From: JAZDKP01 sp043802925
GTDB lineage: Bacteria > Fibrobacterota > OXYB2-FULL-49-7 > JAEUSG01
DNA: 21,410 nucleotides
Direction of reading: 5' to 3'
Assembly (NCBI GenBank): GCA_043802925.1
Contig: JAZDKP010000161.1
Location: 1 to 21,410, forward strand
The position numbers and the translations under genes are program-made. Below are positions 1 through 8,044 of the stretch, in pieces. The notes below the pieces were generated by a model. It saw nothing but the letters and a program-made list of their open reading frames with translations, made no database searches and had not been told where the DNA came from. Within the stretch, counting starts at the first letter, position 1. The number at the start of each line of letters is the position of its first letter.

Positions 1-979
1 GGCCGCCGATGAGCAGGATGGTCCGTATTTCGTTTGGAGAGAGTTTGTTGCGGGCGAGCAGCTTGTGGGTGATGTCGAGGGACCGGTCCACGAGCGGCCG
101 GATAAGCGCCTCGAACTGGCCGCGCTGAACCTCGACGCACACGTCGAGATCCGCCCCGTCGTCGTCCTGCAGGATGGAGGGGTCATCCGATTCGATGAGC
201 ACGGAGGCGTCGGTGGAAAGCTGGATTTTGTACTGCTCCGCGTATTTTTTCCAGATGTTTTGGAGCCGTTTCTTTTTGGCCGGGTCGCGGAGCAATTCCT
301 CGATTTTAAACTCCTGCTTGAGCCGCGGCAGGATGATTTCGTCGACGATGAGCAGATCCATGTTTTTGCCGCCGAGGTAGTTGTCGCCCGCGGTGTCGAC
401 CACGCGCACGATGCCGTTGTCGGCGTTCATGAGCGCCACGTCAAACGTGCCGCCGCCCATGTCAAAGACCAGCCAGTGGCCGCCCACGTTCTCCTCCTCG
501 AGCAGGTAGGCGAGGGAGGCGGCGATGGGCTCCTGGAGCAGCTCGCAGTAGTCAAAGCCCGCCAGTTCCGCGGCGCGCTGCGTGGCCTCAATCTGGACCT
601 GGTCAAAGTCCGCGGGCACGGTGACGACCACGGACGAGAACTCGTCGTCCTTGACCGAGGCCTTGAGTTGCTTTAAGATTTCAGACGAGAGTTCCTCGGA
701 ACTGAAGGACTTCTGGACATTGGAAAAGTGGTAGCTGACCTCGGTGCCCATGGTGCGTTTGAATTCGGTCTTGGTGTTTTCCGGGTCCGAGGCCAGGCGG
801 CTGAAGGCCGCGTCGCCCACCAGGAGCTGGCCGCGCTTGGTGTAGTGGACGCAGGAGGGGGTGGTGTCCTTCTGGAGGCGCTCGCTTTTGATGATGCGGA
901 CCCGCCCTTTTTCAAACCGGCTGACGGCCGAATTGGTGGTCCCCAGGTCGATGCCGTATTCAATTTTTTGCTTGAGCAT
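1..979 (-). CDS. Hsp70-family chaperone ATPase (partial, C-terminus beyond left edge)
   Basis: Reading leftward from the ATG at 979-977, about 326 codons are open to the window edge, so the substrate-binding part is not visible. The actin-like ATPase fold is clear. Phosphate-1 is IDLGTTNSAV (residues 10-19), the connect region includes VVVTVPADFDQ and AELAGF, followed by LLQEPIAASLAYLL. Phosphate-2 is LVFDMGGGTFDVAL (about residues 170-183), and the adenosine motif ILLIGG lies at the edge. Hsp70 proteins cycle between ATP and ADP states to bind and release unfolded clients in the cytosol. The gene starts 15 nt after the stop of the upstream membrane protein (GrpE-like tail), so the two are probably co-transcribed. 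This is unlikely to be housekeeping dnaK: the N-terminus (MLKQKIEYGIDLGTT) is slightly extended and no dnaJ or canonical grpE is adjacent. Family assignment is firm; the specific client role is unknown. Confidence 0.93.
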   Translation of the reverse strand, partial: MLKQKIEYGIDLGTTNSAVSRFEKGRVRIIKSERLQKDTTPSCVHYTKRGQLLVGDAAFSRLASDPENTKTEFKRTMGTEVSYHFSNVQKSFSSEELSSEILKQLKASVKDDEFSSVVVTVPADFDQVQIEATQRAAELAGFDYCELLQEPIAASLAYLLEEENVGGHWLVFDMGGGTFDVALMNADNGIVRVVDTAGDNYLGGKNMDLLIVDEIILPRLKQEFKIEELLRDPAKKKRLQNIWKKYAEQYKIQLSTDASVLIESDDPSILQDDDGADLDVCVEVQRGQFEALIRPLVDRSLDITHKLLARNKLSPNEIRTILLIGG

Positions 980-994
980 ACGTAAGCCGCTCCC

Positions 995-1987
995 CTATTT
1001 TTGCGCCAGGTCCTCGGCGGACATGGCGACTTCGACCTCGCCCTGGCTGATGATGACGTTTTGGAACTTGACTTGCGGACGCACCATGCGGAGGATTTTT
1101 TTGGCGCCCGCAGGCAGGTCGTCGCGCGGCACGAATTCGCGGACCGAGAGGGTCATTTCGTCGACATAGGGCTGGTCCTTGAGGTCCACGATGAAGTAGC
1201 CCTTGACATTGAGGTCGTCCTCGAGCCGGTTGACCGCGTTGGAAAGCGCGGCCAGCCCCTTGGTGTCGGCGGGCATGCGCGAAAGGCGGAGCCGCATGCG
1301 GAAAACCTCCTCGGCCACGCGCACGGGCAGCGTGTGGTCCGCGTCCTTGACAGTGGGCGATATGACGCGGGTGTCGTCGATTTCGGGGGTGAAGCCGCCC
1401 TGCGACCGGTTGAGGATGCCCTTGAGCTTGTTGAAGAAGAACTGCACCTCGGAATGGATCAGGTCGGGGAGGGGCTGGGCCTGCTTGATTTTACGCATGA
1501 GCAGGATGACCAGAAAAAAAAGCACGAGAATGACGGCCGTAAGCGCGGCAAAGACGCGGCGTGTGGTTTTTTCGATGGACTTCATGCGTGCGAGCGAGTT
1601 TTTGGCGATGCTGTCCGAGGCCAGGGCGCGGTCGAGTTCCACGCGGAAGGTGGCGCTCCCGGCCTGGATGGATTGCAGGCGGCGGTTGAGGTGGGAGAGG
1701 GTGTCGCGGAGAAGAGCCTGCACAGTGTCGAGCCGGGCCGAGACATCGGCCGCGGATTTTTGCGCCTTCCAGATGCCGGTGCTGATGTTCTTGAGCTGCT
1801 TTTGCAAGGAGGCGCCAGCCTGCGCAATGACCGCGGACTCTTTTTGGGCGGCCGTTGCTTGCAGGGCCGGTGTGGACGCCGGGGGCGCAGCTTTGGCCGG
1901 GGCCGCCTTTTGCGAGGAAATTTTGTCCGCGCCGAAGGCCGCAAGGCACAAAAACAGAACAACAGCGGTCTGGATAGTTTTTATCAT
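995..1987 (-). CDS. Membrane-anchored protein with GrpE-like cytoplasmic C-terminal domain
   Basis: This 330-residue protein has a hydrophobic signal-type N-terminus (residues 1-20), an Ala/Pro-rich linker, and a helical, probably coiled-coil segment (about 50-140). One strong membrane span follows at about 145-164 (FAALTAVILVLFFLVILL) with a basic flank RKIK, then about 165 further residues. A cleaved signal plus one span puts the C-terminal half in the cytosol. Its end resembles the GrpE beta domain in layout: DQPYVDEMTLSV (271-282) sits where GrpE has GQPFDP..H.AV, and KILRMVRPQVKF...GEVEVA (297-321) matches the closing strands that end in RPAMVKVA in GrpE. GrpE is the nucleotide-exchange factor of Hsp70, and the next gene is an Hsp70, so a membrane-bound exchange partner is a reasonable inference. 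The match is by eye and unproven. The start lacks a clear Shine-Dalgarno sequence. Confidence 0.7.
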   Translation of the reverse strand: MIKTIQTAVVLFLCLAAFGADKISSQKAAPAKAAPPASTPALQATAAQKESAVIAQAGASLQKQLKNISTGIWKAQKSAADVSARLDTVQALLRDTLSHLNRRLQSIQAGSATFRVELDRALASDSIAKNSLARMKSIEKTTRRVFAALTAVILVLFFLVILLMRKIKQAQPLPDLIHSEVQFFFNKLKGILNRSQGGFTPEIDDTRVISPTVKDADHTLPVRVAEEVFRMRLRLSRMPADTKGLAALSNAVNRLEDDLNVKGYFIVDLKDQPYVDEMTLSVREFVPRDDLPAGAKKILRMVRPQVKFQNVIISQGEVEVAMSAEDLAQK

Positions 1988-2027
1988 GTGAAAACCGTGT
2001 TAAAGTATCGTAAAACGGATTGATATT

Positions 2028-2056
2028 AAAATAGAACAATACATCGGAAAGGACAA
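2028..2056 (-). promoter_or_regulatory. Possible sigma70-type promoter for the GrpE-like/Hsp70 operon
   Basis: On the minus strand TTGTCC (2056-2051) and TATTTT (2033-2028) are separated by 17 nt. They lie about 40 nt before the ATG at 1987 in an AT-rich gap. Both boxes are imperfect, so this is a candidate only. The rest of the 1988-2162 gap is AT-rich, and the divergent lipoprotein/chemosensory operon must also be driven from it. On the plus strand only weak boxes are visible, for example TATTAT at 2123-2128. Confidence 0.35.
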
Positions 2057-2162
2057 CTGTTTTAAATATGAAGAGAACGGAGGCGAATATAGAGAGGTAT
2101 TTCGCAGCGGAAAAATATTATATATTATTCCTAAATAAAATCTTTAACACAATGAGCGTTTA

Positions 2163-2651
2163 ATGTTCCGATTCCTCGCTCTCACCGTAATGACCGCAGT
2201 CCTATTTATTGGCGCCGGCTGTTCCAAGGACAAAAAAGACAATCCCACGGCCCCGGCCGTGACCGGCACGGTCTATCGGGATACCATTCAAGATCCCGTT
2301 CTGGCAGGCATGCTTCCCGGGTACACGGGTTCCAAGTATAAATACATTCTCAATAGCGAGAATACGTTTAATGTTCTCCTGGATATCGGTTATGGTTTTG
2401 CGGATATGTCCGGCGTAGAAGTGCCGTCAGAGGAAGGAACGTATAGCTTTACCGCTGGAATATATACCTTTACGCCAAATATCAACAGATATAACAACTC
2501 CTCCACGCATCTGATGGAAACCGCGGATACGCTTCGCATTCCCTATACCGGCTCGGGAGCAGGAGATTCCATCACCATCGCGAATTTTATCAATATCGGA
2601 AACAAAACGTCCGTGCGCAATCTCGGGACAATCGTGTTGAACAAGCAGTAA
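2163..2651 (+). CDS. Small exported lipoprotein, function unknown
   Basis: This 162-residue protein has a typical lipoprotein signal: a short basic start, a hydrophobic core and a lipobox GAGC with the lipidated cysteine at residue 20. A charged tether (SKDKKDNPT) follows. The mature part (about 35-162) is rich in Thr, Ser, Gly and aromatic residues in alternating patterns, which suggests a small beta-sandwich anchored to a membrane in the periplasm or at the surface. I recognise no family. The stop is 21 nt before cheA on the same strand, so it is probably the first gene of the chemosensory operon. Whether it contributes to sensing, for instance as a ligand-binding partner of the MCP, cannot be told from sequence. 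The start is chosen because it gives a complete signal peptide, although the ribosome-binding site is weak. Confidence 0.8.
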   Translation: MFRFLALTVMTAVLFIGAGCSKDKKDNPTAPAVTGTVYRDTIQDPVLAGMLPGYTGSKYKYILNSENTFNVLLDIGYGFADMSGVEVPSEEGTYSFTAGIYTFTPNINRYNNSSTHLMETADTLRIPYTGSGAGDSITIANFINIGNKTSVRNLGTIVLNKQ

Positions 2652-2672
2652 TAAGGGAATCTGGCAGACTTT

Positions 2673-5600
2673 ATGCAGGGACAAGATCGCGAACTGCTGA
2701 ACGAACTGGTCATCGAGTCGCGGGAACATCTGACCGCCATCGAACCGGATCTCCTGACGCTCGAACGGGGCGCGGGCGCTTCCGACGTCGAAATCCTCAA
2801 CCGTATTTTCCGCGCGGTTCATAACATCAAGGGGGGCTTCGGTTTTTTCGGGCTCGAAAACATAAAAGGGCTCAGCCACTCCATGGAGAACGTACTCGAC
2901 CTTCTCCGCAGCGGCCGGCTCCAGATGACCCCGGAACTTACGGACGCGCTGCTCAAGGGAATGGACCTTCTCCGTCTCATGATCCGCGATGCGGAGGGCT
3001 CGGAAAAGGTATCGGCCCGCGAGGTGCTTGACCGGCTGGCCCCCTATCAGGGCACGGACGCGCCGGCTGAAAAAAAAGTTGCAACCGTTGCCAAAGCCGC
3101 GCCCGGAAAACCGCTGCCCAAGGAGGCGCTCAAGCAGGCCATCCGTGGCGGACAATGGATCTATACCTTCAGCCTCACCCTGACCTGCAACGCCATGCTG
3201 GGCCGGATGGCGGCCTGGAAAAGAATCGGCACCCTCATTGATGTTCTGCCCGACCCGGAAACGCTGCCTGCGGACAAGGGCGGGGAATCCGCCTTCAGCG
3301 TGGTGCTGGCCTCCATCCTTGAACCGGACCTTATTTCCGTGGGGGTGGAACTGCCGGCCGAGCAGATTCAGCAGGTCGACGTGAGTGAGCTGAAAAAAGA
3401 GGTCGCGGACGAGACGAAGAAAGCCGCCGCAACCGCGGAGGCGCGCAAGATCATGGGCGCTGACAAGGGGGGCGAGGCGGCCCGGGCCGACCTTTCGGGT
3501 TCCGACACCCTGCGCGTCCGGGTCAACCTCCTGAACAACCTCATGAACATGGCTGGCGAGCTCGTGCTTTCGCGCAACCAGCTTATGCAGAGCTTTAACC
3601 TTAAACTCAGTGACCTTCTGGACACGGGCAAGTTGCTTCGGAACGTGGAACGTGCGGTGGCCGACTCCTTGGGTGCCGCGGCTGCCCGGTACGAACGGTT
3701 GCTGCCGTCCGAGGAGCGCCGGGCTTTCCAGGAAACAGTTGACAAAGAGGCGCGCCGCGCGGCTGCGGTCCTCGGCCAGGCTCTTACCCTGCGCATGAGC
3801 GAACTCACCGGAATTTCAGCGATCATACAGAACATCGACCGCGTGACCAGCGAAATACAGGAGAACATCATGCAGACGCGGCTCCAGCCCGTCAGCGTGG
3901 CCTTCAACAAGTTCCCACGCGTGGTCCGCGACCTGGCGCGCGACCTCGGCAAGGCGGTGCGCCTCAACCTCTCAGGCGCGGAGGTTGAACTCGACAAGTC
4001 CATCATTGAAATGCTTTCCGACCCGCTCAACCATATCATACGGAATTCCGTGGACCACGGCATCGAGACCCCGGACGAACGCGAAGAACTCGGGAAAAAG
4101 CGCGAAGGAGAGGTGTTCTTGCGCGCCTACCACGAAGGCGGCAAGGTGCTTATTGAAGTCGCGGACGATGGTTCGGGGCTCGACCCCCGGCGCATCCGGG
4201 ACAAGGCGCTTGAAAAGGGCCTCATTTCCCGCGACGAGGCCGCGCGCATGTCCGAAAAGGAATTTTTCAGTCTCATTTTCCTGCCCGGTTTCTCCACGGC
4301 CACGACCGTGAGTAATGTCTCGGGCCGGGGTGTGGGCATGGATGTGGTCAAGACCAACATCGAGCGGCTTGGCGGCACGGTGGACGTTGAGAGCGAATTC
4401 GGCCGGGGTACGCGCATCAAAATGCAACTGCCGCTGACACTCGCGATTATTCCGTCACTGATTGTGTCCGTCGAAGGGCGTCGTTTTGCCATTCCCCAGG
4501 TCAGTCTCGACGAACTGGTCCGCATCCGGGCCGCGGACGTGGCCGCAAAAATAGAGTCCGTGCAGGGTTCCGACGTGCTGCGGTTGCGCGGCAAGCTGCT
4601 GCCCCTCGTGCGTCTGTCGCGCTTGCTGGGCATGGACACCACGTTTGTGGAACCCGGGACCGGTTCTCGCGTCGAAGACCGGCGCGAAGCCCTGGCGGGC
4701 CGCCGGCAGCCCGAACCCGCGGCCGTGGACGACGAAAAGCGGCAGGTCCGGGACCGCCGTCAAAGCAGCCGCAGTTCGGTGAAAATTGTGGTGCTCAAAG
4801 TCGCGGAAAACCGTTTCGGGCTTATCGTAGACGAGGTCCACGACACCGAGGAGATTATCGTCAAGCCCCTGTCCGCTTACCTTAAAAAATGCCTTTGCTA
4901 CGCGGGCGCGGCCATCATGGGCGACGGCCGCGTGGCCATGATTCTGGATCCCATGGGTATCGGGAGCAACGCGGGCCTCAAGTTCGCGGAGCTCGAAAAG
5001 GAATCCGCGGCCGAGAAGGCGCGCCATGCGCGCGTGCATGCCGAAGAGGAGCAGGAGATGCTCACTTTTCGCAACGGCAGCTCCGAATTGTTCGCCATCG
5101 ACCTTTCCATGGTGGCGCGCATCGAGCAAATCGAGGCCGCGTCCATTGAGCACGTGGGCGGCAAGGAATACCTCAAGTACGACGACCGGTCGCTCCGGCT
5201 CCTCCGTCTTGACCGCTTTTTGCCCGTGGCGCCGCCCGCGGGTAATGCGCCCGCATCCTATTATGTTATCGTGCCCAGGCGGGTCCGGCACCCCATGGGC
5301 ATCCTCGCCACAAAGATGGAGGACGTGGTCAATGCGCGCATTGTCATTGATTCGCACAACGTGGTGGGCCGCGGCATCATCGGCTCGGCCATCCTCAACA
5401 AGAAAATGATGATCCTCGTGGATATCTATGACCTCTTTGAGGCGGCCGAGCCTGATATTTACGGCGGCGCGGACCTGTCGGTTTTCCGTGGCCGGCGCGC
5501 GCTCCTCGCCGAAGACACCCCTTTTTTCCGCACCGTGGAAGAGCGCTATCTGCGCTCCTTTGGCGTGGAGGTCGAGAGCGTGTGCGACGGCGAGGAGGCC

Positions 5601-5864
5601 TGGCAAAAGCTTATGGGTGCGGGCGCCCGCTACGATGTGCTGCTCACGGACATGGAAATGCCTTCCTTGAGCGGCGTTGAGCTGACGCGCAAGGTCCGGG
5701 AGTCCGCGCGCCTCAAGGGGCTGCCCGTGGTCATGCTCACCGCGCTGCAGACCGGTAAAACACTGGAAAAGAGCGCGGCCGCGGGCGCGGACGCCTGCGA
5801 GGCCAAGCTCGACAAGGAGCAGCTGCGCCGGACGCTGTCGGCCCTGCTTTCGAAAAGACAATAG
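2673..5864 (+). CDS. cheA: Hybrid chemotaxis histidine kinase CheA with two CheW-like domains and a C-terminal receiver
   Basis: This 1063-residue kinase passes phosphate from ATP to its own histidine and then to receivers. Domains in order: HPt (about 1-110) with phospho-accepting His50 in RAVHNIKGG; a P2-like domain (about 140-235); dimerization P3 (about 278-410); HATPase (about 410-585) with N-box DPLNHIIRNSVDHG, G1 VADDGSG and G2 GRGVGMDVV; a first CheW-like domain (about 590-775); a second (about 793-930); and a receiver (about 940-1060) with E947/D948 and phospho-Asp993 in LLTDMEMP. All core kinase motifs are intact. The P3 region is unusually long, with roughly 85 residues between RNQLMQ and the conserved RVTSEIQENIM. 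The first CheW domain carries a charged Arg-rich insert at about 663-706. In the receiver, the Lys normally followed by Pro is followed by Leu (AKLD). It is tightly linked to cheW downstream. Confidence 0.95.
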   Translation: MQGQDRELLNELVIESREHLTAIEPDLLTLERGAGASDVEILNRIFRAVHNIKGGFGFFGLENIKGLSHSMENVLDLLRSGRLQMTPELTDALLKGMDLLRLMIRDAEGSEKVSAREVLDRLAPYQGTDAPAEKKVATVAKAAPGKPLPKEALKQAIRGGQWIYTFSLTLTCNAMLGRMAAWKRIGTLIDVLPDPETLPADKGGESAFSVVLASILEPDLISVGVELPAEQIQQVDVSELKKEVADETKKAAATAEARKIMGADKGGEAARADLSGSDTLRVRVNLLNNLMNMAGELVLSRNQLMQSFNLKLSDLLDTGKLLRNVERAVADSLGAAAARYERLLPSEERRAFQETVDKEARRAAAVLGQALTLRMSELTGISAIIQNIDRVTSEIQENIMQTRLQPVSVAFNKFPRVVRDLARDLGKAVRLNLSGAEVELDKSIIEMLSDPLNHIIRNSVDHGIETPDEREELGKKREGEVFLRAYHEGGKVLIEVADDGSGLDPRRIRDKALEKGLISRDEAARMSEKEFFSLIFLPGFSTATTVSNVSGRGVGMDVVKTNIERLGGTVDVESEFGRGTRIKMQLPLTLAIIPSLIVSVEGRRFAIPQVSLDELVRIRAADVAAKIESVQGSDVLRLRGKLLPLVRLSRLLGMDTTFVEPGTGSRVEDRREALAGRRQPEPAAVDDEKRQVRDRRQSSRSSVKIVVLKVAENRFGLIVDEVHDTEEIIVKPLSAYLKKCLCYAGAAIMGDGRVAMILDPMGIGSNAGLKFAELEKESAAEKARHARVHAEEEQEMLTFRNGSSELFAIDLSMVARIEQIEAASIEHVGGKEYLKYDDRSLRLLRLDRFLPVAPPAGNAPASYYVIVPRRVRHPMGILATKMEDVVNARIVIDSHNVVGRGIIGSAILNKKMMILVDIYDLFEAAEPDIYGGADLSVFRGRRALLAEDTPFFRTVEERYLRSFGVEVESVCDGEEAWQKLMGAGARYDVLLTDMEMPSLSGVELTRKVRESARLKGLPVVMLTALQTGKTLEKSAAAGADACEAKLDKEQLRRTLSALLSKRQ

Positions 5865-5883
5865 CGCACGCAAGGGGACGGAC

Positions 5884-6357
5884 ATGGCGGAAAAACAGTA
5901 CTCCACCTTTCTGCTCGGCACCGACCTGTTCGGCATCGACATTCTCCTGGTGCGCGAAATCAACCGCAACCTCACCATCACGCCCGTGGAGCAGGCCCCG
6001 AAATTCGTGTCCGGGCTCCTCAATCTCCGGGGGCAGATTGTGACCGTGGTGGACATGGGCGTCCGCCTCGGGCTCGCGCGCCGCGTCATGACCCCGCAGT
6101 CCCGCGTCATTGTGCTCAAGACCGCGCAGGAGCTTTTTGCCAAGCATGCGGACGAACGGCTCACGGCCGCGGCCCCCTCCGACCTTCTCGGCCTGCTGGT
6201 CGACGCTGTGGGCGACATGGTGACGGCCGATGACAAGGCCGTGGAGCCCCCGCCCGCCAATACCGGCCACGTGGCGGACATGTTTCTGACCGGGGTCATC
6301 AAGCTGGAGCGCGGCCTGGTCGGCGTGCTCGATATCGGAAAAATACTGCGTTCGTAA
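5884..6357 (+). CDS. cheW: CheW coupling protein
   Basis: This 157-residue, single-domain SH3-like scaffold would link the MCP signalling tip to CheA in cytoplasmic arrays. Family landmarks are the opening STFLLGTDLFGIDI, VREINRN, the segment FVSGLLNLRGQIVTVVD (about 41-57), and a C-terminal MFLTGVIKLERGLVGVLDI. A stretch at about 86-125, rich in Ala and Pro, is looser than in classical CheW but stays in frame. The start follows AAGGGG at suitable spacing, 19 nt after the cheA stop. The next gene is an MCP, so this is the most direct partner for the CheW-like domains fused to CheA. Confidence 0.95.
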   Translation: MAEKQYSTFLLGTDLFGIDILLVREINRNLTITPVEQAPKFVSGLLNLRGQIVTVVDMGVRLGLARRVMTPQSRVIVLKTAQELFAKHADERLTAAAPSDLLGLLVDAVGDMVTADDKAVEPPPANTGHVADMFLTGVIKLERGLVGVLDIGKILRS

Positions 6358-6384
6358 TTATTACAGTAATACGGGAGTCCTGCC

Positions 6385-8043
6385 ATGCTGAACAATCTGT
6401 CTATCGGCCGTCGCATCGCCTGTTCTTTCGGGCTGGCGCTCTTTGTCACACTCGCAGTCATCGTGCTGGGCCTTTTAGGAATCCGGAGCGCGGACCGTGA
6501 GCTCAAAACCATGGTCCAGCAGGGTATCCGGACCCTCGACAAGGTTTCGGACCTGCAGTTAACCATCACAAAAATCGATTTGTCGCTGTCCCAGATTGCT
6601 TCGGCGCCCACGCTGCAGCTCCGCGACGATGCGCAAAAGGAAATGGACCGCCTTTGGGAAGTGTATGGCGCGTTATACGAGGAACTGCAGGGCCGCGTCG
6701 ATTCCGCGGACCAGCCCACGCTGGAAGGGGTGCAGGACGCCATCACTGCAGCCAGCCCTATGCGGAACCGCATCGTCGACCATGCCAAAAACGGGCGTAT
6801 TCAGGAAGCGATTAACGCTTACGCCGGGTCGGTTGCGGAGTTCAAGAACATTTATCCCCGGGCCAAAGGTCTGATGCAGCAGATTATTTCCAGGAGCGAA
6901 AAAGACTATGCACGCCTCGAACACGCCCTTCGCGTCATCCGCACGGCCGAAATTGTGATGGGTGTTCTGGCCGTGGCGCTGTGCCTGCTGATTGGCCGCG
7001 GGTTGTATCGTGCTATTGTGGACCCGATTACAAAAAGCCTCACGTTTGCGCAGAAGATGGCGCAGGGTGACCTGACGCAAGAACTTGTGGTGGCAAATCG
7101 CGATGAAATCGGCCGTCTTACCGAGGCGCTGAATAGTATGGCGCAGAACCTCCGGAACATGTTCGCGGAGGTATCGCGCAACACGTCCGTTCTATCCACC
7201 TCGTCCGAGGAGCTTTCCGCGGTTTCCACGCAGATTGCAGGGAACGCGGAGGAGATGAACGCGCAGAGTGCGTCCGTGGCCGCGTCTTCGGAACAGGCGG
7301 CCGCTAATATCCAGGGCATCTCGGCTGCGGCCGAAGAGATGAGCGGCGGGGTCAACGTTGTGGCCACCTCCATCGAGGAAATGAGCGCGTCGCTGAACGA
7401 GGTTGCAAGGAACTGCCAGAAAGAATCGCAGATTGCATCTGCGGCCAACACGCAGGCGCGTGCCACGCAGGAGCGCATGGAACAGCTCAAGGGGGCGGCG
7501 CGTGAAATCGGCAAGGTCATTGACGTCATCAATGACATTGCGGACCAGACCAACCTGCTGGCCCTGAATGCGAGCATTGAGGCCGCGAGCGCGGGCGATG
7601 CGGGCAGGGGGTTTGCGGTGGTGGCCAACGAGGTGAAAGCGCTGGCGCGCCAGACGGGCCAGGCCACGGAGGAAATCGGCCGCCAGATTGAGACGATGCA
7701 GGGGAATACGGCGGAGGCGGTCAAGGCCATCGACGAAATCTCAAAGATTATTGAGGAAATCAATGTGATTTCACAGACCATTGTGAGTGCTGTGGAGGAG
7801 CAGAGCGCTACGGTGAACGAGATTGCAAAGACCGTGGGCGGCGCGAGTTCGGCCGCGGGCGAAATTTCGCGCAACGTGACCGAAAGTGCCAAGGGATTGT
7901 CGGAGGTGTCGGGGAACATTGAAGGGGTGAGCAAGGCGGCCCGTGAGACGGCTTCGGGTGTGGTGCAGATCAACACGAGCGCCCGTCAACTGGCCCAGCT
8001 TTCAGCCAGTCTCCAGCTCATTGTCAACCAGTTTAAAGTATAA
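6385..8043 (+). CDS. Methyl-accepting chemotaxis protein with four-helix-bundle sensor
   Basis: This 552-residue transmembrane chemoreceptor has TM1 at about 12-33, a helical periplasmic sensor at about 34-187 with the length and heptad character of a 4HB-type domain, TM2 at about 188-208, HAMP at about 209-262, and the long signalling coiled coil. The hairpin tip that contacts CheA and CheW is unmistakable: ADQTNLLALNASIEAASAG then RGFAVVANEVKALA (about 384-418). Several Glu/Gln-Glu pairs in the flanking helices (for example AAEEM, SIEEM, AVEEQ) are plausible methylation sites for the neighbouring CheR and CheB. The protein ends LIVNQFKV without the C-terminal pentapeptide used for CheR tethering in enterobacteria. 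The ligand is unknown because 4HB domains are too variable to assign by eye. Confidence 0.95.
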   Translation: MLNNLSIGRRIACSFGLALFVTLAVIVLGLLGIRSADRELKTMVQQGIRTLDKVSDLQLTITKIDLSLSQIASAPTLQLRDDAQKEMDRLWEVYGALYEELQGRVDSADQPTLEGVQDAITAASPMRNRIVDHAKNGRIQEAINAYAGSVAEFKNIYPRAKGLMQQIISRSEKDYARLEHALRVIRTAEIVMGVLAVALCLLIGRGLYRAIVDPITKSLTFAQKMAQGDLTQELVVANRDEIGRLTEALNSMAQNLRNMFAEVSRNTSVLSTSSEELSAVSTQIAGNAEEMNAQSASVAASSEQAAANIQGISAAAEEMSGGVNVVATSIEEMSASLNEVARNCQKESQIASAANTQARATQERMEQLKGAAREIGKVIDVINDIADQTNLLALNASIEAASAGDAGRGFAVVANEVKALARQTGQATEEIGRQIETMQGNTAEAVKAIDEISKIIEEINVISQTIVSAVEEQSATVNEIAKTVGGASSAAGEISRNVTESAKGLSEVSGNIEGVSKAARETASGVVQINTSARQLAQLSASLQLIVNQFKV

Positions 8044-8044
8044 C

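Noticed and set aside
1001..2023. 340-codon open frame on the plus strand
   Set aside because: It is antisense to the GrpE-like membrane protein gene, with Gly/Arg/His-rich composition, no signal or domain, and no ribosome-binding site.
4455..6788. 777-codon open frame on the minus strand
   Set aside because: It lies antisense to cheA, cheW and the MCP start, whose products show full family motifs. Long antisense frames are expected in G+C-rich genes, and its translation is low-complexity Arg/Ser-rich or His/Ala/Gly-rich without domains.
6906..7976. 356-codon open frame on the minus strand
   Set aside because: It is antisense to the MCP signalling domain; the repeated Ser/Ala pattern mirrors the coiled-coil codons of the real gene.
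7943..8044. Longer N-terminus for CheB
   Set aside because: It would overlap the MCP end by about 100 nt, and the receiver domain begins exactly at the ATG at 8045.
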